The notes under the pieces were generated by a model. The model searched no databases, was not told where the DNA came from, and was given only the letters and a program-made list of their open reading frames with translations. This document shows positions 16,596 through 24,902 of a DNA stretch of 64,000 nt, piece after piece (the first letter of the stretch is position 1; every line of letters starts with the position of its first letter). A program made the translations under genes and the position numbers. Origin of the DNA: Streptomyces musisoli (GTDB lineage Bacteria; Actinomycetota; Actinomycetes; Streptomycetales; Streptomycetaceae); assembly GCF_016741855.1 (NCBI RefSeq), contig NZ_JAERRH010000008.1, positions 62,001 through 126,000 on the forward strand. Direction: 5' to 3'.

Positions 16596-16797
16596 GTCGG
16601 CCTCCCGTGTCACGTGTCTCCACAGCGCATCCGTCCCGCGGGACGCTAGCGGCGAAACGTGAGACGAATCTGAGAGCGCCGGGGACGGGTCATCCGACGA
16701 ACGGCCCGCGAGTGGCGGGAACCGTTCACCCGCCGCGGAACCCGCGAGCGGCGAGGGCCGCCGTACGGCGAAGCCCCTGGGAACGGCGGGGACCGGT

Positions 16798-16916
16798 CAC
16801 TCGACGGGACAACTCGGGGACAGGTCTCTCGACGGACAGCTCAGGGACCGTCACTCGACGGACAGCTCGGGGACCGTCACTCGACGGACAGCTCGGGGAC
16901 CGTCACTCGACGAAGA
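16798..16916. repeat. 26-bp tandem repeat covering the 3' end of the RpiR-type gene
   Basis: Units begin at 16798 (28 bp variant), 16826, 16852, 16878 and 16904. Core: CACTCGACGGACAGCTCGGG. The final unit overlaps the last codons and TGA of the regulator gene, and every unit keeps the TGA. Unit length is not a multiple of three. The rest of the 16596-16797 gap shows no gene. Confidence 0.85.
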
Positions 16917-17745
16917 GACCGCGGGTCGCCGCCCGGGCGTCGAACTCCTCCAGCCGGGCCTGGGCGTCCGGCAGGTCGTCGCAGAGCGCCTCCAGCAGCA
17001 CCCGGCCGAGCAGCATCGGGGCGCAGGCGGTGTCGAACGCGAGCCCGGTGCCGACCGCGGCGGGCAGCAGCAGGTCGGAGTGCTTGGCGACCGGCGCGAA
17101 CGCCGAGTCGGCGACCGTGACCACGGTCAGGCCCGCGTCCTTGGCGTAGGCGAGGGTGTCCACGACCTCCCGCGGATGCCGGGGCAGCGCGAAGCACAGC
17201 AGGGCGGTGGCGCCGGCCCGGACCGCGGCGTCCACGCGGTCCTGGATCATCGTGCCGCCCTCGTGCAGCAGCCGGACGTCCGGGTGGACCTTGGCGGCGA
17301 AGTAGGCGAAGCCGTACGCCTGGGAGGCGGCGGCGCGCAGCCCGAGCACCGGCAGCGGGCGGGAGGCGGCGAGGATCCGGCCGGCCCGCTTGACCGGGCG
17401 TGGGTCCGCGAGCAGCTCGGCCAGGTGCCTGAGGTTCTCGATCTCGGCCTCGACGGCCTGCTGGTACTCGTTGTAGGCACCGGCCTCGGCGGCCGGTTCG
17501 GCCGGGACGACCTCGCGCAGGTGCTTGCGCAGCGCGGGATAGCCGTCGAAACCGAGGGCGACCGCGAACCGGGTCACCGACGGCTGGCTGACCCCGGCCA
17601 GTTCGGCCAGCTCCACGCTGGAGAGGAAGGGCACGTCGGCGGCCCGGCGCACCATGCTGTGCGCGATGCGACGCTGGGTCGGCGTGAGCCGGTGACCCTC
17701 GAAGAGCGCCTGCAACCGGTTCGCAGGGCTGTCGTTCGCGCTCAT
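16903..17745 (-). CDS. RpiR/MurR-family transcriptional regulator
   Basis: A 280-residue protein. Residues 1-77 form the RpiR-type helix-turn-helix (LTPTQRRIAHSMV, VELAELAGVSQPSVTRFAVALGFDGY). Residues about 115-255 are an SIS domain (VLGLRAAASQAYGFAYFAAK, LLCFALPRHPREVVDTLAYAKDAG), which normally senses a phosphosugar. The ATG at 17745 has GGAGGGGGAG upstream. Seventy-five bases before the start is CTATTCA-N13-TGCATAC, almost the same as the perfect palindrome in the hut promoter, so hut genes are candidate targets besides itself. The ligand is unknown. Confidence 0.85.
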   Translation of the reverse strand: MSANDSPANRLQALFEGHRLTPTQRRIAHSMVRRAADVPFLSSVELAELAGVSQPSVTRFAVALGFDGYPALRKHLREVVPAEPAAEAGAYNEYQQAVEAEIENLRHLAELLADPRPVKRAGRILAASRPLPVLGLRAAASQAYGFAYFAAKVHPDVRLLHEGGTMIQDRVDAAVRAGATALLCFALPRHPREVVDTLAYAKDAGLTVVTVADSAFAPVAKHSDLLLPAAVGTGLAFDTACAPMLLGRVLLEALCDDLPDAQARLEEFDARAATRGLFVE

Positions 17746-17819
17746 GACGTACTCCCCCTCCAGATCTCCTCGACGCCCCGGGAGAGTACAGCGCCGAGGC
17801 GTCGGCAGACACCGGCGGC

Positions 17820-17846
17820 CTATTCAGACAATGTGTCGCTGCATAC
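17820..17846. promoter_or_regulatory. hut-like operator upstream of the RpiR-type gene
   Basis: CTATTCA (17820-17826), 13-base spacer, TGCATAC (17840-17846). Aligned to the hut palindrome, 19 of 27 positions agree, including CTATTCA and CGCTG-ATA. Confidence 0.6.
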
Positions 17847-17864
17847 CGTTATACAGCCCGGCGG

Positions 17865-18199
17865 AGGCACAACGCATGGCCCGGCCGGCGGAACGGCGCT
17901 CCACCGACGTCGCCCCGCCCCTGCCCGCGCCACCGAACCGGCTGGCCGCGCCGGCCTCGGAGGCTGCCCCGGCCCGCACGCGGCGGCTGCCCCGGCCCCA
18001 AACCCGGCAGGCGCCCCAGCCCGCACGCGGTGTCTGCCCCGGCCCCAAACCCGGCAGGTGCCCCGGCCCCGGGCCGCGGTGGCTGTCCGATCCCGGACTC
18101 GATGGCTTGCCCCGGCTCCGGAACCCGGTGGCTGTCCGGCCCCGGAAAGGGGGGCTGACCCCAGTGCGGCGCGGACGGGCGCTCCCTAGGCTGACCGGC
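17865..18199. repeat. Degenerate repeats before small membrane protein
   Basis: About ten imperfect copies of a 24-30 base unit with GCCCCGGCCCCAAACCCGGCAG as core (without exact period). No gene is supported in this gap. Confidence 0.5.
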
Positions 18200-18649
18200 A
18201 TGAACACTCTCGAACCGCGTGACGACGTCGACCTCGGGAAGGATCCCGACCTCAGGAAGGACCTCGCCGCGACCGTGCGGGCCCGCAGGGAACTGGGCGA
18301 CGACTACGACTCCGCCCTGGTGGACTCCTTCCTGGAGAAGGTCGAACACCGGATCGGTGACGCGGTGGACCGCCGGGTGCGGCGGCAGCTGGCCGAGCGG
18401 CAGATGGTGGCGGCACGCGAGTCCCGCCGGCCGAAGTCGGCCGACTCCTGGGCCGAGCGCTACGGCTTCGCCCTGATCACGCTGGTCATGGCGATCCCGC
18501 TGTCCGCGATCGCCGGCGCCCTCGCCGGGCTGGCCGGGATGGTGGTCACCTGGATCGGCATCATCGGCGTCAACGCGGTGCAGGCCGTCCGCCTCAACCC
18601 CGAACTGCTCGGGCGCGGCGGCCCGGGCCGGTCCGCCGAGGACGGCTGA
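18200..18649 (+). CDS. Small membrane protein with hydrophilic coiled N-terminus
   Basis: A 149-residue protein. Residues 1-90 are charged and helical (LEKVEHRIGDAVDRRVRRQLAERQ); one long hydrophobic span at about 95-130 (FALITLVMAIPLSAIAGALAGLAGMVVTWIGII) makes one or two membrane passes. The ATG at 18200 has no good Shine-Dalgarno, but TAGGCT lies eight bases upstream of it, as expected for a leaderless transcript. It resembles conserved actinobacterial integral membrane proteins of unknown role. Confidence 0.7.
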   Translation: MNTLEPRDDVDLGKDPDLRKDLAATVRARRELGDDYDSALVDSFLEKVEHRIGDAVDRRVRRQLAERQMVAARESRRPKSADSWAERYGFALITLVMAIPLSAIAGALAGLAGMVVTWIGIIGVNAVQAVRLNPELLGRGGPGRSAEDG

Positions 18650-18685
18650 CCGGGAGGACGACGGAGCGGACCGGCCGTCCGGGAC

Positions 18686-18838
18686 TCACGCCTGCCGGGT
18701 CGGCAGCACCACGATCTGGCGGAGGTTGACGTTCCGGGGCCGGCTCGCGGCGTAGGCGACGACGTCCGCGACCTCCGCCGGCGACAGCGCGCCGATCGCC
18801 ACCGGGGCCGCCCCGGCCGCGAAGCGGCGGAAAAGAGA
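18686..18838 (-). pseudogene. 3' remnant of an SDR-family oxidoreductase
   Basis: The last 34-50 codons of a short-chain dehydrogenase remain: ALSPAEVADVVAYAASRPR then NVNLRQIVVLPTRQA and a stop. This is the usual C-terminus of YdfG-like SDRs. The cofactor-binding and catalytic parts (GxxxGIG, YxxxK) are missing, and upstream frame carries unrelated sequence. No RBS or start fits. The surviving end suggests deletion of the 5' part. Confidence 0.6.
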
Positions 18839-19178
18839 TCCGCGGGGACCGCCGCACCCCCGTTGCCGGGGGGCGGGACGACGGCGGTCCCCGCGCGGGA
18901 CGCGGGCCGGGTCAGGGCCGGGCTTGCGCGTCCGTGGCGTCCATGGAGGTCCGGGAGCCGCTCCGGAGGTCCTTGGCGCCGTACGGCGCCGGCCCGGACG
19001 GGGAGCCTCCCCCAGTGCTTGATGCCTGGGAGGAACCCCCATCGCCCTGCCGACACCCACTAATGTGCCGGACCCGTGTTAAGCGTGTGCTGCGCGCACA
19101 TGACACGCTCGTTCCACTTCCGCGAACCGCGTCTCCTCGCAAGTCCACCGCGGGCACGAGCGGTTGAGCGGCCGTTCG
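18839..19178. other. Gene-free gap next to cystathionine beta-synthase
   Basis: Contains GGCGCC-GTAC-GGCGCC (18975-18990), an exact 16-base palindrome, and an imperfect hairpin (19002-19040). No gene is supported. Confidence 0.5.
19002..19040. repeat. Imperfect palindrome of a type often dispersed in Streptomyces
   Basis: GGAGCCTCCCCCAGTGCTT and CTGGGAGGAACCCCC form a hairpin with CCTCCC/GGGAGG arms. From memory, CCCCCAGTG...CTGGGAGG elements recur in Streptomyces intergenic DNA. A search for copies elsewhere in the genome would decide. Confidence 0.4.
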
Positions 19179-20570
19179 CTACTTGTTGCCGCCCTTGGCC
19201 AGGAACGCCAGCAGGTCCTGACGGCTGACCACGCCGGTCGGCTTGCCCTCGACCAGGACGATCGCCGCGTCCGCCGTGCCCAGCACCTGCATCAGGTCGC
19301 CGACCGGCTCGCCGGAGCCGACCTGCGGCAGCGGGGCGCACATGTGCTTCTCCAGCGGGTCCTCGAGCGAGGCCCGCTTGCTGAACAGGGCGTCGAGCAG
19401 CTCCCGTTCCACCACGGAGCCGACGACCTCGGCGGCCATCACGTCCGGGTGGCCGGCGCCCGGCTTGACGACCGGCATCTGCGAGACGCCGTACTCGCGC
19501 AGCACCTCGATGGCCTGGCCGACGGTCTCCTCGGGGTGCATGTGCACCAGGGAGGGGATGGCGCCGGCCACCTTGTCGTTCAGGACGTCGGCGACGCGGG
19601 CGCTGGGGCCCTCGTCCTCCAGGAAGCCGTAGTCGGCCATCCACTCGTCGTTGAAGATCTTGCTGAGGTAGCCGCGGCCGCTGTCCGGCAGCAGGACGAC
19701 CACGACGTCGTCCGGGCCGAGCCGCTCGGCGACCTCCAGCGCGGCCACGACGGCCATGCCGCAGGAGCCGCCCACCAGCAGGCCCTCCTCCTTGGCCAGG
19801 CGGCGGGTCATCTGGAAGGCGTCCTTGTCGGAGACGGCGACGATCTCGTCCGCGACGGTGCGGTCGTAGGCGGTCGGCCAGAAGTCCTCGCCGACGCCCT
19901 CGATCAGGTACGGCCGCCCCGACCCGCCCGAGTACACCGAGCCCTCGGGGTCGGCGCCGATGACCTTGACCTTCCCCTGGCTGGCCTCCTTGAGGTAATT
20001 GCCGGTGCCGGAGATGGTGCCGCCGGTGCCCACGCCCGCGACGAAGTGGGTGATCTTCCCCTCGGTCTGCTCCCACAGCTCGGGGCCGGTCGAGTGATAG
20101 TGCGAGAGCGGGTTGTTGGGGTTGGAGTACTGGTCGGGCTTCCAGGCACCCGGGGTCTCACGGACGAGCCGGTCGGAGACGTTGTAGTACGAGTCGGGGT
20201 GCTCGGGGTCCACGGCGGTCGGGCACACGACGACCTCGGCGCCGTACGCGCGCAGCACGTTGATCTTGTCGGTGCTCACCTTGTCGGGGCACACGAAGAT
20301 GCACTTGTAGCCCTTCTGCTGGGCCACGATGGCAAGACCGACACCCGTGTTCCCGCTCGTCGGCTCGACGATCGTGCCGCCCGGCTTGAGCTCCCCGCTC
20401 TGTTCGGCGGCCTCGATCATGCGCAGGGCGATGCGGTCCTTCACGGAACCGCCGGGGTTGAAGTACTCCACCTTGGCCAGGACGGTCGCCTGGATGCCCT
20501 TGGTCACGTTGTTGAGCCGCACCAGCGGGGTGTCGCCGACGAGGCTGATCATCGAGTCGTGGAATCGCAC
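19179..20570 (-). CDS. cbs: Cystathionine beta-synthase
   Basis: A 463-residue PLP enzyme that condenses serine with homocysteine in reverse transsulfuration. Lys44 in NPGGSVKDR holds PLP; TSGNTG (about 72-77) and GVGTGGTISG bind cofactor and phosphate. Two C-terminal CBS domains (about 330-463: VGQAIEVLREYGVSQMPVV, VGDLMQVLGTADAAIVLVEG) are present, unlike in plain cysteine synthases. The GTG at 20570 was chosen because GGAG is seven bases upstream and the family start is close to FHDSMISLVG; an upstream ATG at 20591 adds seven unlike residues. TAGGCT lies about 50 bases upstream as a -10 candidate. Confidence 0.93.
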   Translation of the reverse strand: MRFHDSMISLVGDTPLVRLNNVTKGIQATVLAKVEYFNPGGSVKDRIALRMIEAAEQSGELKPGGTIVEPTSGNTGVGLAIVAQQKGYKCIFVCPDKVSTDKINVLRAYGAEVVVCPTAVDPEHPDSYYNVSDRLVRETPGAWKPDQYSNPNNPLSHYHSTGPELWEQTEGKITHFVAGVGTGGTISGTGNYLKEASQGKVKVIGADPEGSVYSGGSGRPYLIEGVGEDFWPTAYDRTVADEIVAVSDKDAFQMTRRLAKEEGLLVGGSCGMAVVAALEVAERLGPDDVVVVLLPDSGRGYLSKIFNDEWMADYGFLEDEGPSARVADVLNDKVAGAIPSLVHMHPEETVGQAIEVLREYGVSQMPVVKPGAGHPDVMAAEVVGSVVERELLDALFSKRASLEDPLEKHMCAPLPQVGSGEPVGDLMQVLGTADAAIVLVEGKPTGVVSRQDLLAFLAKGGNK

Positions 20571-20730
20571 CGTTGTCTCCGGTCGCTGCAAAAAGATGTG
20601 TTCGTAGTGGTGCCGCCAGCCTAAGGCCAGCTGTGTGGCGAGGAGGGCCCTTCACTCAGCGTCGAGATTGGCACACGGCCTGTACGGGGCAAGGAGTGGT
20701 TGTACGGCTACGAGGAGGTGGCGGCGACGC

Positions 20731-21750
20731 ATGACGAGCATGTCGAGGGCGAGGGTGGCCCGGCGGATCGCGGCCGGGGCGGCGTACGGCGGTGGCGGGG
20801 TCGGTCTGGTCGGCGCGGCGGCGGTCGGACTGGTGCTGGCGGAGGTGCGGCTGGCGCGACGGCATGTGGGCAACGGCAGCAGCGGCCGGGTGCCGATGGC
20901 CGACGGGGTGTACGGACACGCGTACGACATCCCCGGCGGACAGCCCCTCCGGCTGACCATGCTCGGCGACTCCACGGCGGCGGGGCAGGGCGTGCACCGG
21001 TCGGGCCAGACGCCGGGGGCGCTGCTGGCGTCCGGGCTGGCGGCGGTGGCCGAGCGCCCGGTGGAGCTGCGGAACGTGGCGCTGCCCGGCGCGCAGTCCG
21101 ACGACCTGGACCGCCAGGTGGCCCTGGTGCTGTCCGCGGTCTTACCGGTCCCCGACATCTGCGTGATCATGGTCGGCGCGAACGACGTGACCCACCGGAT
21201 GCCGCCGACCCGTTCGGTGCGGCACCTGGCGACGGCGGTGCGGCGGCTGCGCACGGCGGGCGCCGAGGTGGTGGTCGGCACCTGTCCCGACCTCGGCACG
21301 ATCGAGCCGGTGCAGCAGCCGCTGCGGTGGCTGGCCCGCCGGGCGTCCCGGCAGCTGGCGGCGGCCCAGACGATCGGGGTGGTGGAGCAGGGCGGCCGCA
21401 CGGTGTCGCTGGGCGACCTGCTCGGCCCGGAGTTCGAGGCGAATCCGCGTGAGCTGTTCGGGCCGGACAACTACCACCCCTCGGCCGAGGGCTACGCCAC
21501 GGCGGCGATGGCCGTGCTGCCCACGGTGTGCGCCGCGCTGGGCCTGTGGCCGGCGGACGAGGAGCGGCCGGACGTCTCGCGCCGCGAGGGGTTCCTGCCG
21601 GTCGCCCGCGCCGCGGCCGAGGCGGCGTCGGAGGCGGGCACGGAGGTCACCGCGGCGATGCCGACGGGGCCGCGCGGGCCGTGGGCGCTGCTCAAGCGCC
21701 GGCGCCGCCGCCGGGTGCCGGAGGCCGAGCCGGCGACCCCGTCGCTCTGA
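20731..21750 (+). CDS. SGNH/GDSL-family hydrolase with a TTA codon
   Basis: A 339-residue membrane-anchored or secreted esterase-like protein. A hydrophobic segment at about 16-40 serves as signal or anchor. SGNH motifs: GDS (79-81, nucleophile Ser81), the Gly of block II (NVALPGAQ), GAND (149-152) and DNYHPSAEGY with the catalytic His. The C-terminus is a basic tail rich in Arg (KRRRRRR). Codon 138 is TTA (21142-21144), the only TTA I found in a real gene of this window, so full translation should depend on the bldA tRNA. Start at 20731 follows GAGGAGG at a slightly long 12-base distance; ATG at 20740 is an alternative. Divergent from cystathionine beta-synthase. Confidence 0.82.
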   Translation: MTSMSRARVARRIAAGAAYGGGGVGLVGAAAVGLVLAEVRLARRHVGNGSSGRVPMADGVYGHAYDIPGGQPLRLTMLGDSTAAGQGVHRSGQTPGALLASGLAAVAERPVELRNVALPGAQSDDLDRQVALVLSAVLPVPDICVIMVGANDVTHRMPPTRSVRHLATAVRRLRTAGAEVVVGTCPDLGTIEPVQQPLRWLARRASRQLAAAQTIGVVEQGGRTVSLGDLLGPEFEANPRELFGPDNYHPSAEGYATAAMAVLPTVCAALGLWPADEERPDVSRREGFLPVARAAAEAASEAGTEVTAAMPTGPRGPWALLKRRRRRRVPEAEPATPSL

Positions 21751-22121
21751 CCCGCCCACCCGCCCCGGCCGGCCGAACGGCGAGAGGGCCGCAGCGGCCG
21801 ACCGGGAGGGGGCGGGGCCGGCTCGGGCGGCCGGAGGCTGGGGCCGGACACCTCGGGCGGCTGGGGAGGCGCCGAGTAGGGGCGGCTTGGGCGGAAGCCG
21901 GGCAGAGGGGGCTTCATCCGGAGTTTCGGCCGGTCGTGGCGGGTGGCGGGTAGGCGGAAGGTCTGGGGCTTCGAGGGGTGGAGCCCCTGGAAGGCCGAGC
22001 CGGGCAAGCAAGCGCTTAGTAAATTGCGGCCAGTGTCACACCGCGACACCGGTGACCTCTCGACTACGGCCGGGTAACTTCCCACCTGCCCTGCCCGAAA
22101 ATTTCCGCCACTGGAGCCGTG
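21751..22121. other. Gap before thiolase with hairpin and palindrome
   Basis: GGGGCT (21965-21970) and AGCCCC (21982-21987) form a short hairpin that may end the SGNH transcript. A TetR-type operator candidate lies at 22007-22020. The remainder is GC-rich and non-coding. Confidence 0.5.
22007..22020. promoter_or_regulatory. KstR2-like palindrome upstream of thiolase
   Basis: AGCAAGCGCTTAGT. From memory the mycobacterial KstR2 motif is AnCAAGnnCTTGnT; this site differs at one fixed position (A for G). It is about 100 bases upstream of the thiolase, in a less GC-rich patch that likely holds its promoter. Confidence 0.45.
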
Positions 22122-23342
22122 ATGCCCGAAGCCGTCATCGTCTCGACCGCCCGTTCCCCGATCGGCCGCGCCTTCAAGGGCTCCCTCAAGGACCTGCGCC
22201 CCGACGACCTGACCGCCACGATCATCCAGGCGGCCCTCGCCAAGGTCCCGGAGCTGGACCCGCGGGACATCGACGACCTGATGCTCGGCTGTGGTCTGCC
22301 GGGCGGCGAGCAGGGCAACAACCTCGGCCGGATCGTCGCCGTGCAGATGGGCATGGACCACCTGCCGGGCTGCACGATCACCCGCTACTGCTCCTCCTCG
22401 CTCCAGACGAGCCGCATGGCCCTGCACGCCATCAAGGCCGGCGAGGGCGACGTCTTCATCTCGGCCGGTGTCGAGATGGTGTCGCGGTTCGCCAAGGGCA
22501 ACTCCGACAGCCTGCCGGACACGCACAACCCGTTCTTCGCCGAGGCCGAGGCCCGTACCGCCGCGGTCGCCGAGCAGGAGGGCACCACCTGGCACGACCC
22601 GCGCGAGGACGGCCTGGTGCCGGACGCGTACATCGCGATGGGGCAGACGGCGGAGAACCTGGCCCGCTGGAAGGGCGTCACCCGCCAGGACATGGACGAG
22701 TTCGGCGTCCGCTCGCAGAACCTCGCCGAGGAAGCCAACAAGAACGGCTTCTGGGAGCGGGAGATCACCCCGGTGACCCTCCCCGACGGCACGGTGGTCG
22801 GCAAGGACGACGGCCCGCGCGCCGGCGTCACCCTGGAGGGCGTCTCCGGCCTCAAGCCCGTCTTCCGCCCCGACGGCCTGGTCACGGCCGGCAACTGCTG
22901 CCCGCTGAACGACGGCGCCGCCGCGGTCGTCATCATGAGCGACACCAAGGCCCGCGAGCTGGGCCTGACCCCGCTCGCCCGGATCGTGTCCACCGGCGTC
23001 TCCGGCCTGTCCCCCGAGATCATGGGCCTCGGCCCGGTCGAGGCCTCCCAGCAGGCCCTGCGCCGCGCCGGCCTGACCATCGACGACATCGACCTGGTCG
23101 AGATCAACGAGGCCTTCGCCGCCCAGGTGATCCCCTCCTACCGGGACCTCGGCATCGACCTCGACAAGCTGAACGTCAACGGCGGCGCCATCGCCGTCGG
23201 CCACCCCTTCGGCATGACCGGCGCCCGCATCACCGGCACGCTCATCAACTCCCTCCAGTTCCACGACAAGCAGTTCGGCCTGGAGACGATGTGCGTCGGC
23301 GGCGGCCAGGGCATGGCGATGGTCATCGAGCGCCTCAGCTGA
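22122..23342 (+). CDS. Acetyl-CoA acetyltransferase (thiolase)
   Basis: A 406-residue thiolase. Catalytic residues: Cys90 in TRYCSSSLQ (acyl-enzyme), His361 in GHPFGMTGAR and Cys391 in MCVGGGQG (general acid/base); NEAF begins at 329. It either cleaves 3-ketoacyl-CoA in fatty-acid or sterol side-chain breakdown or condenses acetyl-CoA. ATG at 22122 has GGAG five bases upstream; GTG three bases earlier is less well placed. It is a single gene closed by a strong terminator. The KstR2-like palindrome upstream hints at a catabolic role, which is inference. Confidence 0.93.
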   Translation: MPEAVIVSTARSPIGRAFKGSLKDLRPDDLTATIIQAALAKVPELDPRDIDDLMLGCGLPGGEQGNNLGRIVAVQMGMDHLPGCTITRYCSSSLQTSRMALHAIKAGEGDVFISAGVEMVSRFAKGNSDSLPDTHNPFFAEAEARTAAVAEQEGTTWHDPREDGLVPDAYIAMGQTAENLARWKGVTRQDMDEFGVRSQNLAEEANKNGFWEREITPVTLPDGTVVGKDDGPRAGVTLEGVSGLKPVFRPDGLVTAGNCCPLNDGAAAVVIMSDTKARELGLTPLARIVSTGVSGLSPEIMGLGPVEASQQALRRAGLTIDDIDLVEINEAFAAQVIPSYRDLGIDLDKLNVNGGAIAVGHPFGMTGARITGTLINSLQFHDKQFGLETMCVGGGQGMAMVIERLS

Positions 23343-23380
23343 CACACCGTCCGTAGCGGGCCATGCACGTTACGTCGCAG

Positions 23381-23422
23381 AAGGGCCCAGAACCTGGGAA
23401 ACACCAAGGTTTTGGGCCTTTC
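23381..23422 (+). terminator. Hairpin terminator of thiolase gene
   Basis: AAGGGCCCAGAACCT and AAGGTTTTGGGCCTTT pair with one mismatch around GGGAAACACC, ending in TTTCC. Confidence 0.8.
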
Positions 23423-23539
23423 CGTGATCCAATCTCCCCCAGGATGTGACCTATCTCGCTCGCCTGCCACATCAGTGCAGGTCAGCGCGGGTCAGCACGG
23501 CGCACGACGAAACGTCGAACCGAAAGTTCCGTCCGTTTC

Positions 23540-23568
23540 GTGACGTTACGCACTGACAGCTGGATAGT
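23540..23568 (+). promoter_or_regulatory. Candidate promoter
   Basis: GTGACG (23540-23545) and GATAGT (23563-23568) are 17 bases apart, upstream of the gene at 23625. Confidence 0.4.
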
Positions 23569-23624
23569 CCGCCCTTCAAGCTGATGTAGGAAGTCGGGGG
23601 TCGACTTGAACCGGGAGTATGTCA

Positions 23625-24437
23625 GTGAGCGCCATGCCGATCGCCCTGCTGCTCACCACGGCAGCCACCGGCGCCGTGGGCGTCGCCGTCCTGCGTACCG
23701 TCCTGAAGCTGCGCCGTCAGCTCACGGAGCTCCAGCACCGGCTCGGCGTGGAGCAGGCGGCCGCGACGCGTGCCCTGCTGCCGCACGCCCGTAGCGCCGC
23801 CGACGCCGACCAGATACGCGCCGCCGTGGCCGAGGCGCTCGCCGAGGAGCGGGAGCGCGAGCTGGCCGAGGCGCGCGCCTTCTGGGCGGCGCAGGAGGCC
23901 CGTGACGCCTCCGAGGCACCGTCGCTGTTCGGTCTGCCCGAGGCCGATCTGTTCCTGCCCCGGCAGGCGGACTTCGCGGGCCTGGAGCCGGTGTCCGAGC
24001 CGGCCGGCGACGCCGAGGAGTTCTCGCCCAAGGACTTCGTCCAGGGGGGCACTCCCAGCGAGTCCCCGGAACTGGCCGCGGCCCGCCGCCGCCACCCCTC
24101 GCACCCGGACTTCGTTCCCGTCCAGTCGCCGGCCGTGAACGACCACGAGCGCACCGTGACCACCCTGGAGCAGCTGGCCGCCGAGCAGGTCGAGCTCGCC
24201 GACGTCCGTCCCGGCCCGCTGGGCACGCTCGACGTCTACGTCTTCGCCGACGGCACCACCCTGTGCATGACCCCGGGCCACCGCGAGACGGCGGAGCGCC
24301 TGGCCGCGGCGCTGGAGTCGGGCGAGTCCCCGTACCTCCTGGGCGGCTCGGGCATCTCCGGTGCGTACACGCTGACGTTCGCCTGCGGCGAGGACATGGT
24401 CTACATCCTGGCCGACAGGGTCATCGCGTCCTTCTGA
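23625..24437 (+). CDS. Hypothetical membrane-anchored protein
   Basis: A 270-residue protein. An N-terminal hydrophobic segment (PIALLLTTAATGAVGVAVL) is followed by a coiled-coil-prone region (about 25-90, RRQLTELQHRLG, AVAEALAEERERELAEARAFW), a variable acidic/Pro-rich middle and a conserved C-terminal half (from TVTTLEQLAAEQVELADV to ILADRVIASF). GTG at 23625 was chosen because GGGAG is seven bases upstream; ATG at 23619 is too close to it. No enzyme motif is seen. Monocistronic by layout. Confidence 0.7.
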   Translation: MSAMPIALLLTTAATGAVGVAVLRTVLKLRRQLTELQHRLGVEQAAATRALLPHARSAADADQIRAAVAEALAEERERELAEARAFWAAQEARDASEAPSLFGLPEADLFLPRQADFAGLEPVSEPAGDAEEFSPKDFVQGGTPSESPELAAARRRHPSHPDFVPVQSPAVNDHERTVTTLEQLAAEQVELADVRPGPLGTLDVYVFADGTTLCMTPGHRETAERLAAALESGESPYLLGGSGISGAYTLTFACGEDMVYILADRVIASF

Positions 24438-24491
24438 CGGCCTTTCGGGACCGGGCTCCGACCGGCGCTTCGAACGGGCAGGGCAGGGCCC

Positions 24492-24803
24492 TCAGACCCC
24501 CGCTCTCGCCCGCGCCTCCTCGACCACCCGTACCGCTTCGGCGACCTCGTCGTCGCTCCGCAGCACGAGCGACAAGTCGTGCGCGGCCACCAGGATCTGG
24601 TCGGCCGCGGCGAACATCCCCGCGTCCGGCATCCGCCGGGGCTCGGTCCCGGGCTCCTCGACGGCCTGGGCCCGGCGGGCCAACTCGTTGGCCAGCGCGA
24701 GGGCCTCCGCCGCGGCACCGCGCTGGAGCCGGCTCTGCGGCGCCGCGCGCAGCCTGTCGGCGAAGTGATCCACTGCTTGGGTCAAGGGCGTCGTATCAAC
24801 CAC
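24492..24803 (-). CDS. Small hypothetical protein, leaderless-like start
   Basis: A 103-residue all-helical soluble protein (TPLTQAVDHFADRLRAAPQ, EALALANELARRAQAVEEPG, DQILVAAHDLSLVLRSDDE). The GTG start at 24803 lacks a Shine-Dalgarno but TACGCT lies six bases upstream, a -10 position consistent with a leaderless mRNA. Conserved hypothetical in Streptomyces by appearance; function unknown. Confidence 0.65.
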   Translation of the reverse strand: MVDTTPLTQAVDHFADRLRAAPQSRLQRGAAAEALALANELARRAQAVEEPGTEPRRMPDAGMFAAADQILVAAHDLSLVLRSDDEVAEAVRVVEEARARAGV

Positions 24804-24902
24804 CTGCCGAGCGTAACGCGCCGCACTGTTGCCAATACGCGAACGCTCAGGCACGGTGACCTGAAGGACCGGCTTACATCCCCTTTGCGTTCGGAGGCGC
24901 CG

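Noticed and set aside
16877..17812. Alternative minus-strand frame over the RpiR-type gene ending in the repeats
   Set aside because: It lacks HTH and SIS motifs, which are complete in the chosen frame.
19991..20000. A TAA on the plus strand suggesting a TTA codon in cystathionine beta-synthase
   Set aside because: It is out of frame: the codons are AAT TAC (Asn-Tyr).
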